Assembly (NCBI RefSeq): GCF_020733705.1
Contig: NZ_JAJFZM010000005.1
Span: 62,001 to 126,000, forward strand
Reading direction: 5' to 3'
Source: Nocardia australiensis
Lineage (GTDB): Bacteria; Actinomycetota; Actinomycetes; Mycobacteriales; Mycobacteriaceae
Length of the DNA stretch: 64,000 bases
Part shown: piece after piece, positions 7,967 through 16,948 of the stretch
How positions within the stretch are numbered: position 1 is the stretch's first letter
How the letters are laid out: each line of letters opens with the position of its first letter
Position numbers and translations under genes: made by a program
The notes under the pieces: generated by a model
Databases searched by the model: none
What the model saw: only the letters and a program-made list of their open reading frames with translations
What the model was told of the DNA's origin: nothing

Positions 7967-9211
7967 GTGACCAGGTTCGACACCATCGAGCGCGCAGTCG
8001 CCGATATCGCCGCCGGTAAGGCGGTTGTCGTCGTCGACGACGAAGACCGCGAGAACGAGGGCGACCTCATTTTCGCGGCAGAGAAGGCAACCCCTGAGCT
8101 GGTGGCCTTCATGATTCGTTACACCTCGGGTTACATCTGTGTGCCGCTGACCGGTGACGACTGCGATCGGCTCGGGCTGCCGCCCGCGTACGCGATGAAC
8201 CAGGACAAGCACGGCACCGCCTACACCGTTTCGGTCGACGCCCGCGAGGGCATCACGACCGGAATCTCGGGTGCGGACCGCGCGACGACCATGCGACTAC
8301 TCGCCGCCGCGGAGACCAAGGCCGACGACTTCACCCGGCCCGGCCACGTGGTGCCGTTGCGGGCCAAGGACGGTGGCGTGCTGCGCCGACCCGGCCACAC
8401 CGAGGCCGCGGTCGATCTGTCCCGGATGGCAGGCCTGCGTCCGGCGGGTGTTATCTGCGAGATTGTCAGCCAGAAGGACGAGGGCCATATGGCCCGAACC
8501 GATGAACTGCGCGTCTTCGCCGATGAACACAACCTGGCGCTGATATCGATCGCCGACATGATCGCCTGGCGGCGCAAGCACGAAAAGCATGTGGTGCGGA
8601 TCGCCGAGGCGCGGATCCCCACGGCACACGGTGAGTTCACGGCGGTCGGTTACCAGAGCATCTACGACGAGGTCGAGCATGTCGCGCTGGTGCGCGGCGA
8701 TATCAGCAGCGGCGAGGACGTGCTGGTGCGGGTGCATTCGGAATGCCTCACCGGAGACGTATTCGGCTCGCTGCGCTGCGACTGCGGTCCGCAGCTCGAC
8801 GCGGCGCTGGAGATGGTGGCCAAGGAAGGTCGCGGCATAGTGCTTTACATGCGCGGACATGAGGGCCGCGGCATCGGCTTGATGCACAAGCTGCAGGCGT
8901 ATCAGCTGCAGGACTCCGGGCACGACACCGTCGATGCGAACCTCGAACTCGGGTTGCCCGCGGACGCCCGTGACTACGGCACCGGTGCGCAGATCCTCGT
9001 CGACCTCGGTATTCGGTCGATGCGGCTGCTGAGCAACAACCCGGCCAAGCGTGTCGGCTTGGATGGCTATGGGCTCAAGATCACCGAACGGGTGCCGATG
9101 CCACTACGGGCCAACGCGGAAAACCTGCGGTACCTGCGGACCAAGCGTGATCGGATGGGTCACGACCTGATCGGTCTCGACGAGCTCGACCTGGGCGAGA
9201 CGGCGCAATAA
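7967..9211 (+). CDS. ribBA: Bifunctional 3,4-dihydroxy-2-butanone-4-phosphate synthase / GTP cyclohydrolase II
   Basis: Supplies both precursors of the lumazine ring. The N-terminal DHBP synthase domain (about 1-205) shows the acidic metal-binding loop DDEDRENEGDLIFAAE and HTEAAVDLSRMAGL. The C-terminal GTP cyclohydrolase II domain (about 206-414) has the zinc site SECLTGDVFGSLRCDCG and the catalytic region YMRGHEGRGIGLMHK. Length 414 is typical. The GTG start at 7967 gives MTRFDTIERAVADIAAGK, the normal family N-terminus. Both domains appear complete. Confidence 0.97.
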   Translation: MTRFDTIERAVADIAAGKAVVVVDDEDRENEGDLIFAAEKATPELVAFMIRYTSGYICVPLTGDDCDRLGLPPAYAMNQDKHGTAYTVSVDAREGITTGISGADRATTMRLLAAAETKADDFTRPGHVVPLRAKDGGVLRRPGHTEAAVDLSRMAGLRPAGVICEIVSQKDEGHMARTDELRVFADEHNLALISIADMIAWRRKHEKHVVRIAEARIPTAHGEFTAVGYQSIYDEVEHVALVRGDISSGEDVLVRVHSECLTGDVFGSLRCDCGPQLDAALEMVAKEGRGIVLYMRGHEGRGIGLMHKLQAYQLQDSGHDTVDANLELGLPADARDYGTGAQILVDLGIRSMRLLSNNPAKRVGLDGYGLKITERVPMPLRANAENLRYLRTKRDRMGHDLIGLDELDLGETAQ

Positions 9212-9274
9212 TTTCGGTAGCGCGGTGATTTTCGATCACAGCGCCTCCACGGAGATCCTGAAAGGCGGACTTCG

Positions 9275-9754
9275 ATGAGCGGTACCGGCGTACCGAGCTT
9301 CGCGCTCGAGGATGCCAAGGAGCTGAAGCTCGGCATCGTCGCGTCGCGTTGGCACACGCGGATCTGTGACACCCTCGTCGCCAATGCTGAGCGGGTCGCG
9401 AAGGAGGCCGGTGTCGAGAAGTTGACGGTGGTCCGCTGCGCGGGTGCGATGGAATTGCCGGTTGTCGCGCAGGAACTGGCCCGCACACACGATGCGGTGG
9501 TCGCACTCGGTGTCGTGATCCGTGGTGGCACACCGCATTTCGAATACGTCTGCGATGCGGTGACCGCCGGTCTGACGCGGGTGTCGCTCGACGCGGGCAC
9601 TCCCGTCGCGAATGGCGTGTTGACCACGAATGACGAGCAGCAGGCTCTCGACCGCGCTGGGCTGCCGGGTTCCGCCGAGAACAAGGGCGAGCAGGCCGCC
9701 GCCGCAGCACTCGACGCGGCCTTGACGCTGCGCGCGCTGCGGCAGTTGGCATAA
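9275..9754 (+). CDS. ribH: 6,7-dimethyl-8-ribityllumazine synthase
   Basis: Condenses the ribityl pyrimidinedione with dihydroxybutanone phosphate; assembles into capsid-like or pentameric shells in the cytosol. 159 residues. Recognisable elements are GIVASRWHTRI (substrate binding), the CAGAMELPVVAQEL segment, GVVIRGGTPHFEYVC with the catalytic-loop His, and GVLTTNDEQQALDRAG. A good Shine-Dalgarno (AAAGGCGG) precedes the ATG. It lies 63 bases after ribBA and four bases before the PH-domain gene. Confidence 0.97.
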   Translation: MSGTGVPSFALEDAKELKLGIVASRWHTRICDTLVANAERVAKEAGVEKLTVVRCAGAMELPVVAQELARTHDAVVALGVVIRGGTPHFEYVCDAVTAGLTRVSLDAGTPVANGVLTTNDEQQALDRAGLPGSAENKGEQAAAAALDAALTLRALRQLA

Positions 9755-9758
9755 GCCG

Positions 9759-10271
9759 ATGCCAGTCGTCCGGATCTGGAGAAGGACCCCCGACGGCGGG
9801 TCGGCCGAATCTGCTGCGGGGCAAGCGTCCGAGTGGGAGCTCGAGGTGCGGCCGCGGCGCGCTGTGCGGACGGCGTGGATTGTCGCGGTGCTACTGGCTG
9901 CCTTCTTCATTGTGGGCGGTATCTTGCTGCGCACGGGCTCGACGGGTGTCGAATTCCGGCTCGCCGACCAGATCGCCATGATCGGGATCGGATTGATTGC
10001 CGCTGCCGCGGTCCTGTTGCTCACTCGCCCTCGTTTGCGCGCAGGCGCCAGGGGCGTCTCGGTCCGGAATATCCTTGGCGACAACGAGTTCCCGTGGGAA
10101 TACATTCGCGGTGTCTCGTTCCCGGACCGAAAGTCCTGGGCCCGGCTGGAATTGGTCGATGACGACTACGTTCCGCTGCTTGCCATCCGCTCGAACGACA
10201 AACGATATGCCGCCGCGGCCCTCGATCGGCTCCGCGAGCTCGGCGCGAAATACACCGCGAAGCCGGAGTGA
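9759..10271 (+). CDS. PH-domain-containing membrane protein (Rv1417 type)
   Basis: 170 residues. After a charged N-terminus of about 45 residues come two membrane helices (IVAVLLAAFFIVGGILL and MIGIGLIAAAAVLLL), then a short bacterial PH-like domain: GVSVRNILGDNEFPWEYIRGV and DRKSWARLELVDDDYVPLL. The family occurs right after ribH in mycolate actinobacteria; its function is unknown. The four-base gap from ribH makes co-transcription with the riboflavin genes very likely. Confidence 0.85.
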   Translation: MPVVRIWRRTPDGGSAESAAGQASEWELEVRPRRAVRTAWIVAVLLAAFFIVGGILLRTGSTGVEFRLADQIAMIGIGLIAAAAVLLLTRPRLRAGARGVSVRNILGDNEFPWEYIRGVSFPDRKSWARLELVDDDYVPLLAIRSNDKRYAAAALDRLRELGAKYTAKPE

Positions 10272-10520
10272 CATCTTCGGCAACCTGAGTTCGTCGGTTC
10301 GCGATCTGTCCGAATCGTTTGTAGTGCCGTCGAACTGATGCCGCGCGGGGACGTCGGTGCTATTCGATCACCGAGGTCCGCGTCGGCACCACAGTGCTCG
10401 ACGCTCCTGTCTCGTTGCCGATTGCGGCATTTGACACTGGAGCGCTGCGGTGGCGTACCCATAGTGCTGCTCGGGTGCGCCGAGGTGGCCGCAGGGGAAG
10501 GCGTGGCAGTATGCCGACAG

Positions 10521-12467
10521 TCAACGAGTATCGCCGAGCACCGCTCCCTCACGGCGGGGATCCGCGCCGCCGATCCAGCCGTCGGTGCCGTCGCGCCGCA
10601 ATGCGCTCAGGCCGCTGGACTGCGGCGCTACCGAGACCTGATGCCCGAGTTCGCGTAAGCGCAGTATCAGCGGATCGTGATCTCCGTTGTCGGTGGCATT
10701 GATGGCCGGGTGTTCACCGCCGACGCCGGTGACCGGATCATTGCCCGCACCGAAGTCGACACTCGAAACCGCCTGTTGCGGGTCCAGACCCCAATCGAGC
10801 ACGCCGAGCAGGGATTTCACGACGAACTGGATGATCACCGAACCGCCGGGTGAGCCGACGACCTGGGTGAGATCGCCACGGGTGCCGTCGGTTGCCCGGT
10901 CGAAGACGAGGGTCGGGCTCATCGAGCTGCGTGGGCGCTTGCCGGGCTGCACGCGGTTGGCGACGGGCGCGCCGTCGGTGCCGGTCGGGTTCGCGGAGAA
11001 GTCGGTGAGTTGATTATTGAGCACGAATCCATCGACGAAGTGGAACGATCCGAAGGCAGATTCCACGGTGGTGGTCATGGATGCGGCGTTGCCGTATTTG
11101 TCGACCACCGAGATGTGGCTGGTGCCGTGCTCGGGCGGTTGCGGACCCACCCCGACCGGAACCGGGCCGAAGTCGCCGGGCTGTGCGGTGCCCATACTGT
11201 GACCAGGATTGATCAGTGCCGAACGTTGCTTCAGGTAATCCCTGTTCAGCAGTGTTTGTGGTGAATTACCCGGCAGCGGGATGAAATCCGTGTCCGCGAC
11301 GTACTTGTTCCGGTCGGCGTAGGCGAGCCGCTCGGCCTCCGAAATCAGGTGTACCGCCTCAGCTTTCGGTTTGCCGCCGTTGCGGTCGATATTGTCCGGC
11401 GCCAGCGCGGCCATGTCGAAGTTCTCCAGCATGCCGAGCGTCGCGGCGACGGTGATGCCGCCGGACGACGGGCTCGGCATGCCACAGATTTCGTGGGTGC
11501 GGTATCCGGTGCACAGTGCGGTCCGCTTCTTGGCCTGATAGTTGGCGAGATCGTCGGTGGTGATGAGGCTCGGGGTGCGGCCACCTGACGCCGAGGTCGC
11601 CGCGTCGACGAAATCGCGGGCGATCGTACCGGTGTAGAACGCGTCGGCGCCGTCGGTGGCGATGGCGCTCAACGTCTTGGCCAACGCCGGGTTGGTCAGT
11701 TTGGTGCCCGCAGGTTTCGCGGTCGCGTCCGGATTGAGGAAATACGCCTTCGCCGCGTCGTCGACGGCGAGGTCCTTGGCCGAATCGGCAATCTGCCCGG
11801 CCAGCCGCGGGCTGATCGAGAAGCCGCCGTCGGCGAGCGATACGGCCGGATCGAACAGCTCCCGCCAGGCGGTCTTGCCGTGCTCACGCTGGGCGAGTTC
11901 CAGCATTCGGAGCACGCCGGGTACGCCGATGGCCCGGCCGCTGGCGCGCGTGCTCGGTTTCGGCTCGGTTCGGTCGGTATCGCTGATCCAGCGTAGGTAG
12001 TTTTCGGTGGCGGCGGCGGGTGCCACCTCGCGCCCGTCGTATGCCTCGACGGTCTTGCCCGCGGCGTCGTAGTACAGCAGGAACGCGCCGCCGCCGATGC
12101 CCGATGCCTGCGGCTCCACCAGCCCGAGGACCGTCTGTGCGGTGACCAGGGCGTCCGCGGCGGTGCCGCCATCGTGCAGTACTCGGCAGGCGGCCTCGGT
12201 GGCCAACGGGTTCGCCGTCGATACCGCGTATGAACTGGTTCGCACGGCGGTCATATCGCTGCGGAAGCCGGACGCGATCTCAGGATTCGTGCTGATGTTG
12301 CGCGAGGTCGGGCCTTCCGACGCCGCCGGCGTGGCGGCTACCGCCGTCCCGTTCGGTGTGGTCGCACAGGCCGCTGTTTTGTCGTTGTCGGACGAACAGC
12401 CGGTAACCAGCCCAACCATGAGAACCATCGACGCTGTAGCGCCGGTCCAGATGTGTCGCACGCGCAT
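10521..12467 (-). CDS. ggt: Gamma-glutamyltransferase lipoprotein
   Basis: Cleaves or transfers gamma-glutamyl groups, for example from glutathione or gamma-glutamyl amino acids, outside the membrane. 648 residues. The N-terminal signal ends in a lipobox (LVTGC, Cys near residue 24), so the protein is predicted to be a surface lipoprotein. It is made as a proenzyme cleaved before a threonine; the candidate nucleophile is the Thr in EHGTSHISVVDKYGNA. The substrate-site motifs RPRSSMSPTLVFD and VGSPGGSVIIQF are present. The gene stands alone on the minus strand. Since actinobacteria mainly use mycothiol, the physiological substrate is uncertain. Confidence 0.94.
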   Translation of the reverse strand: MRVRHIWTGATASMVLMVGLVTGCSSDNDKTAACATTPNGTAVAATPAASEGPTSRNISTNPEIASGFRSDMTAVRTSSYAVSTANPLATEAACRVLHDGGTAADALVTAQTVLGLVEPQASGIGGGAFLLYYDAAGKTVEAYDGREVAPAAATENYLRWISDTDRTEPKPSTRASGRAIGVPGVLRMLELAQREHGKTAWRELFDPAVSLADGGFSISPRLAGQIADSAKDLAVDDAAKAYFLNPDATAKPAGTKLTNPALAKTLSAIATDGADAFYTGTIARDFVDAATSASGGRTPSLITTDDLANYQAKKRTALCTGYRTHEICGMPSPSSGGITVAATLGMLENFDMAALAPDNIDRNGGKPKAEAVHLISEAERLAYADRNKYVADTDFIPLPGNSPQTLLNRDYLKQRSALINPGHSMGTAQPGDFGPVPVGVGPQPPEHGTSHISVVDKYGNAASMTTTVESAFGSFHFVDGFVLNNQLTDFSANPTGTDGAPVANRVQPGKRPRSSMSPTLVFDRATDGTRGDLTQVVGSPGGSVIIQFVVKSLLGVLDWGLDPQQAVSSVDFGAGNDPVTGVGGEHPAINATDNGDHDPLILRLRELGHQVSVAPQSSGLSALRRDGTDGWIGGADPRREGAVLGDTR

Positions 12468-12502
12468 TCACGGACTGTATCGCGCCCGATGCGCCCGACA
12501 GC

Positions 12503-13015
12503 GCGGTTTTCCCCAGCACGGAGAAGTGGGGGCCGCTGCGCTTGTACAGCAGACTCATCGATCCGATCACCGGAGACGCGCTGAAAGCGCTCTCGTCGCA
12601 ACGTATTCCGGTCGGAATCGTCAGCGATATCGCATTCGATGTACGGCCGGTGTTCGCCGCAAGGGGCTGGGGCCGCTGGGTCGGTACTTATGCGCTGTCG
12701 TTCGAAGTCGGTGCCATCACACCGGATTCGCGAATATTCCGGTCGGCCTCGGAGGGCCTCGGCATGCCCGCCACCGCCACGCGCATGATAGGATACGGCG
12801 CCGAAGCGGAGGGTGGCGCAACGGCTCTCGGATGCGGTTTCGCTCTCGTCGACCTACTTCCGACCGCCTATCGCGCCCCGACGGATCGGCACGGGCAGTC
12901 GAGCTGTATGGAATCGGCCGCTGATCGCTGCATCGCGATCGGCCGCCCGGAGGCCGCATCCTCGCCGACGATGAAGTCGGCGCTCGAGCATGGGAATTCG
13001 CGGATTCACGTGTGA
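12503..13015 (+). pseudogene. Truncated HAD-family hydrolase remnant
   Basis: The plus-strand frame reads STEKWGPLRLYSRL, IPVGIVSDIAFDVRPVFAA, AITPDSRIFRSASEGLGM and ALGCGFALVDLLP. This corresponds to the second half of a HAD-IA hydrolase: the Ser/Thr motif II in GIVSDI and the lysine/DxxF region. The N-terminal DxD nucleophile motif is absent, since the frame runs directly out of the ggt 5' region with no start before TTG at 12542. The motif III/IV acidic pair looks degraded (IGYGAEAEGGA where GDDPxxD is expected). After about 12900 the translation becomes non-homologous. Best read as a 5'-deleted gene whose front was lost next to ggt. Confidence 0.6.
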
Positions 13016-13195
13016 GTTTCCTGCGACCCGTCCGATGGCGATTTGTCACGTGGGTCACAGTCGGCCTGCTTCGGGTCGCTTGTGTGGCCCTCGTCATAAG
13101 CGAGGGCTACGCGATTGTTGGCCGACTGATCGTTCCGATAGCGTCGGGTTTGCGCGTCTGTGTGGCGTGGCGCAAAAGCTCGATGAGGAGTGGTC

Positions 13196-13696
13196 GTGGT
13201 TTCGTTTGTTTCTGCCGTCGGCGATGTGAAAGCCGTTCCGGCGGTCCGGGATCTATCCAAGGTTCGCCGGATTGTCGACGCCAACACCACGGTCAGGCAT
13301 TTCTTCCGATTTGCCGTGGTCACGTCCAATATTCCCGTTGCCGTCCGCCGGGTGCGTCTGGGGGCGCTCGCGCTGGCCGCCGGCACACTCGGTCATTTCT
13401 TGCTCGGCCTGTTCGGCAGTGTGGAGGCCGGGGGAGCCAGCTCGGGAGAGTTCTTTGCCGGATGGGTGCTGGCGGCGAATGTTCTTGTTTTCGGGCTGCG
13501 AGAACTCTGGGTGTGGGTGACCGCCGTGGTGCTGGCGAGCTTGCAGATCTTCGTCGGACTGTTCACCGTCATCTCCGGACTGCCGTCCCAGGTGGGAATC
13601 CTCCCGGTGCTCGCGGTGATCGCGGGCGCCGGGGCCATCGTCGCGATGCTGTTGCGGCCCGCGTGCTCGGGCTGGTTCTTTCGCCGCTGTGCCTGA
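13196..13696 (+). CDS. Small integral membrane protein of unknown function
   Basis: 166 residues from GTG at 13196, with GAGGAG at 13185-13190 as ribosome binding site; GTG at 13190 is an alternative. The soluble N-terminal ~50 residues are followed by four hydrophobic segments: LGALALAAGTLGHFLLGLF, FFAGWVLAANVLVFGL, VWVTAVVLASLQIFVGLFT and LPVLAVIAGAGAIVAMLL. No family recognised. It lies 56 bases upstream of uvrC on the same strand, but uvrC appears to have its own promoter. Confidence 0.6.
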   Translation: MVSFVSAVGDVKAVPAVRDLSKVRRIVDANTTVRHFFRFAVVTSNIPVAVRRVRLGALALAAGTLGHFLLGLFGSVEAGGASSGEFFAGWVLAANVLVFGLRELWVWVTAVVLASLQIFVGLFTVISGLPSQVGILPVLAVIAGAGAIVAMLLRPACSGWFFRRCA

Positions 13697-13740
13697 CCCT
13701 GCGTGCGGCGTCGGCCCCGGCGTGTGTCGGTCCCGCTCGA

Positions 13741-13746
13741 TAGGCT
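13741..13746 (+). promoter_or_regulatory. -10 element of a likely leaderless uvrC transcript
   Basis: TAGGCT six bases before the uvrC GTG at 13753; no Shine-Dalgarno sequence between them. Confidence 0.5.
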
Positions 13747-13752
13747 TGTTGG

Positions 13753-15828
13753 GTGGCAGATCCAGCGACGTACCGGCCTGCACCCGGCACGATTCCCGTC
13801 GAACCAGGTGTCTACAAGTTTCGGGACACCTACCGGCGGGTCATCTATGTCGGTAAGGCCAAGAGCCTCCGCAGCAGGCTGAACTCGTACTTCGCCGATA
13901 TCGCCTCGTTGCACCCGCGTACCAGGCAGATGGTGACCACCGCGGCGAGCGTGGAGTGGACCGTCGTCTCCACCGAGGTCGAGGCGCTACAGCTGGAATA
14001 CAACTGGATCAAGGAATTCGATCCGCGCTTCAACGTCCGCTATCGCGACGACAAGTCCTATCCGGTGCTCGCCGTCACCCTCGACGAGGAGTTTCCGCGA
14101 CTGTTCGTCTACCGCGGTGCGCGGCGCAAAGGGGTCCGCTACTTCGGTCCGTACGCGCACGCCTGGGCCATTCGCGAAACCCTCGACCTGCTCCTGCGAG
14201 TATTCCCCGCGCGAACCTGCTCCAACGGAGTGTTCAAGCGCCACAATCAGATCGGGCGCCCGTGCCTGCTCGGCTATATCGACAAGTGCTCGGCGCCGTG
14301 CATCGGCCGGGTTAGTGCCGATGAGCATCGCCGTATCGTCGAGGATTTCTGTGACTTCCTCGCGGGGCGCACCGACCGGATGGTGCGCGAGCTGGAACGC
14401 CGGATGCACGATGCGGCCGAGGACCTCGATTTCGAGACCGCCGCCAGATTGCGCGATGACGTCCAGGCCCTGCGCCGGGCGTTGGAAAAGCAGGCCGTCG
14501 TGCTCGGCACCGGTACCGACGCCGACGTTATCGCCTTCGCCGCCGACGAACTGGAGGTGGCGGTGCAGGTTTTCCACGTCCGGGATGGCCGGGTGCGCGG
14601 CCAGCGCGGCTGGGTGGTGGACAAATCGGGCGACGCGATCGATGGTCCGGAGGCCGGCGGCGAAATGGCCGCCCTGGTCGAGCAGTTCCTCACCCAGTTC
14701 TACGGCGAGCAGGTTGCGCAGGTCGAGCAGGGGGCCGACGAACAACCGACCACGGTGGTGCCGCGCGAGGTGCTGGTGCCCGAATTGCCTGCCGATGCCG
14801 AACAGATCCAGGAGTGGCTGAGCAGGCTGCGTGGGTCTGCGGTGCGGTTGCGAGTGCCGCAGCGCGGGGACAAGAAGGCGCTCGCGGAGACCGTGCAGCG
14901 TAACGCGATGGAGGCCCTCGCCCAGCACAAGCTCAAGCGCGCGGGTGATCTGACATCGAGATCCCAAGCGCTGCAAGATATTCAGGAGGCTCTCGATCTC
15001 GACAGCGCCCCGCTGCGGATCGAGTGTGTTGACATCAGCCATGTGCAGGGTACCGACGTGGTCGCGTCGCTTGTGGTGTTCGAGGACGGCCTGCCACGCA
15101 AGTCGGAGTATCGCCATTACGCGATCAAGGAGGCCGCGGGCGAGGGCCGTTCCGATGATGTCGGCAGTATCGCCGAGGTGACCAGGCGGAGGTTCCTACG
15201 GCTGCGCCGGGACCGGGATGCCGCCGAGCGTGACGAACTCGACGGCACGCGTACCGAACTCGATATCGAGACCACGGTCGTGGTGGCCGCCGACGTGGCG
15301 GGAACGGTGGTCGCCGCATCCGAGGACGCCGAAATAGAACTCACCTCGCGCCCGGGCATCGACCCACGGACCGGACGTCCGAGGAAATTCGCCTACCCGC
15401 CGAACCTCTATGTCGTCGACGGTGGCGCGCCCCAGGTCGCGGCCGCCACCGAGGTCCTCGACGAGCTCGGTATCACCGATGTCGCGGTGATCGGACTTGC
15501 CAAACGGCTCGAAGAGGTGTGGGTGCCGGGGGAGAGCGATCCGGTGATCATGCCCCGCAACAGCGAATCGCTGTATCTGCTGCAGCGGGTGCGCGACGAG
15601 GCGCACCGCTTCGCGATTACCTTCCATCGCAGCAAGCGCTCGCGCCGGATGACCGCATCCGCGCTGGACTCGGTGCGTGGCCTCGGCGCCGCTCGGCGCA
15701 CCGCCCTTGTCACGCATTTCGGCTCGGTGGCCAAGCTGAAGGAAGCGACGGTGGAGCAGATAACCGAAGTCCCCGGAATTGGCGTGGCGACCGCCAAAGC
15801 GGTGCTCGCCGCGTTGCGAGAGGAATAA
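13753..15828 (+). CDS. uvrC: Excinuclease ABC subunit C
   Basis: Makes the 3' and 5' incisions in nucleotide excision repair with UvrAB. 691 residues: GIY-YIG endonuclease domain near the N-terminus (PGVYKFRDTYRRVIYVGKAK), UVR UvrB-interaction motif (around MHDAAEDLDFETAARLRDD), RNase H-like endonuclease domain (RIECVDISHVQGTDVVASLV and YVVDGGAPQV), and a C-terminal double helix-hairpin-helix (GLGAARRTALVTHFGS, VPGIGVATAKAVL). Between the two catalytic halves, after RRRFLRLRRDRD, there is a linker of roughly 50 residues rich in T, V and A. It is longer than I recall for close relatives and is probably disordered. GTG start supported by a -10 just upstream. Confidence 0.97.
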   Translation: MADPATYRPAPGTIPVEPGVYKFRDTYRRVIYVGKAKSLRSRLNSYFADIASLHPRTRQMVTTAASVEWTVVSTEVEALQLEYNWIKEFDPRFNVRYRDDKSYPVLAVTLDEEFPRLFVYRGARRKGVRYFGPYAHAWAIRETLDLLLRVFPARTCSNGVFKRHNQIGRPCLLGYIDKCSAPCIGRVSADEHRRIVEDFCDFLAGRTDRMVRELERRMHDAAEDLDFETAARLRDDVQALRRALEKQAVVLGTGTDADVIAFAADELEVAVQVFHVRDGRVRGQRGWVVDKSGDAIDGPEAGGEMAALVEQFLTQFYGEQVAQVEQGADEQPTTVVPREVLVPELPADAEQIQEWLSRLRGSAVRLRVPQRGDKKALAETVQRNAMEALAQHKLKRAGDLTSRSQALQDIQEALDLDSAPLRIECVDISHVQGTDVVASLVVFEDGLPRKSEYRHYAIKEAAGEGRSDDVGSIAEVTRRRFLRLRRDRDAAERDELDGTRTELDIETTVVVAADVAGTVVAASEDAEIELTSRPGIDPRTGRPRKFAYPPNLYVVDGGAPQVAAATEVLDELGITDVAVIGLAKRLEEVWVPGESDPVIMPRNSESLYLLQRVRDEAHRFAITFHRSKRSRRMTASALDSVRGLGAARRTALVTHFGSVAKLKEATVEQITEVPGIGVATAKAVLAALREE

Positions 15829-15964
15829 TAAGGAAGCAGCAGCGTTGCGGCCGCGCTAGCGTGCGCCCGAAAAGTCCTCAGTCGCCTACGTTGTGTGTCT
15901 GCGCCCGATACCGGAACCGGTGCGGGATGATGGTCAGGGCACCTAAACACAGATCCGGTAGGAC

Positions 15965-16948
15965 ATGACACGCGTCGAATCGAACAATAGTGCGGGTAGT
16001 TCGCGGCCGACCGCTGGGCGGGGCGGCCCCGAGGGGGCGCAAGCCGTACCGGCCGAGGGGAATCTCGCACGGGTCGAGGCCGTGATTGTCACCGGTCTGT
16101 CCGGCGCTGGTCGTGGCACCGCGGCCAAGGTGCTCGAGGATCTCGGCTGGTACGTCGCCGACAACCTGCCGCCCGAGTTGATCGGGCGCATGGTCGAGCT
16201 CGGTGCGTCCGCCGATCCGCCGATCCGTAGGCTCGCACTGGTCATGGATGTGCGCAGCCGATTCTTCACCGGCGACCTGTCGGTGGTCACCGAACAACTG
16301 CGGGCGCGCGGCGTGCGGACCAGGGTGTTGTTCCTGGAAGCCTCCGACGACGTGCTTATCCGCCGCTTCGGCTTCGCCCGCCGCCGTCATCCGCTGCAGA
16401 GTGAGAGCAGCGACGGTACACTCTCGGCGGGCATCGCCGCGGAGCGGACCCGCCTGTCTACCGCGAAAACGGCCGCTGATCTCGTCATTGATACCACCGA
16501 GCTGTCGGTACACCAGCTGCATCGCAAACTGGAAGAGGCATACGGTGGTGGCGCGGCCGCCGCGTTACAGGTGACAGTGCAGTCCTTCGGTTTCAAGTAC
16601 GGGGTTCCCACGGACGCCGACATGGTGTTGGATGTGCGTTTTCTACCCAATCCACATTGGATACCGGAACTGCGGGAACATTCAGGGCAGGAGACCGTGG
16701 TCAGTGAGTACGTGCTGTCCCGCCCCGGCGCGGACGATTATCTGCGAACGTGCCACCACCTGGTCGACCTGACGATGAACGGCTACCGCCAAGAGGGGAA
16801 GCGATACATGACGGTGGCAGTGGGCTGCACCGGAGGCAAGCACCGCAGCGTGGCAATTGCGGAGGCATTGGGCGAATTGATGAGCGCGGACACCGAAGGT
16901 TCCGCGGACGTCGTGCGGATTGTGCATCGCGATCTGGGGCGCGAATGA
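15965..16948 (+). CDS. rapZ: RapZ/YvcJ-family nucleotide-binding protein
   Basis: P-loop protein that binds nucleotides. In E. coli RapZ steers GlmZ/GlmY small RNAs to RNase E; in actinobacteria the role is unclear. 327 residues. An unusually long N-terminus (~40 residues) precedes the Walker A motif GLSGAGRGTAAK. Family features LVMDVRSRFFTG, FLEASDDVLIRRF and the C-terminal CTGGKHRSVAIAEAL are clear. Part of the conserved rapZ-yvcK-whiA trio; its stop overlaps the yvcK start (ATGA at 16945). Confidence 0.95.
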   Translation: MTRVESNNSAGSSRPTAGRGGPEGAQAVPAEGNLARVEAVIVTGLSGAGRGTAAKVLEDLGWYVADNLPPELIGRMVELGASADPPIRRLALVMDVRSRFFTGDLSVVTEQLRARGVRTRVLFLEASDDVLIRRFGFARRRHPLQSESSDGTLSAGIAAERTRLSTAKTAADLVIDTTELSVHQLHRKLEEAYGGGAAAALQVTVQSFGFKYGVPTDADMVLDVRFLPNPHWIPELREHSGQETVVSEYVLSRPGADDYLRTCHHLVDLTMNGYRQEGKRYMTVAVGCTGGKHRSVAIAEALGELMSADTEGSADVVRIVHRDLGRE

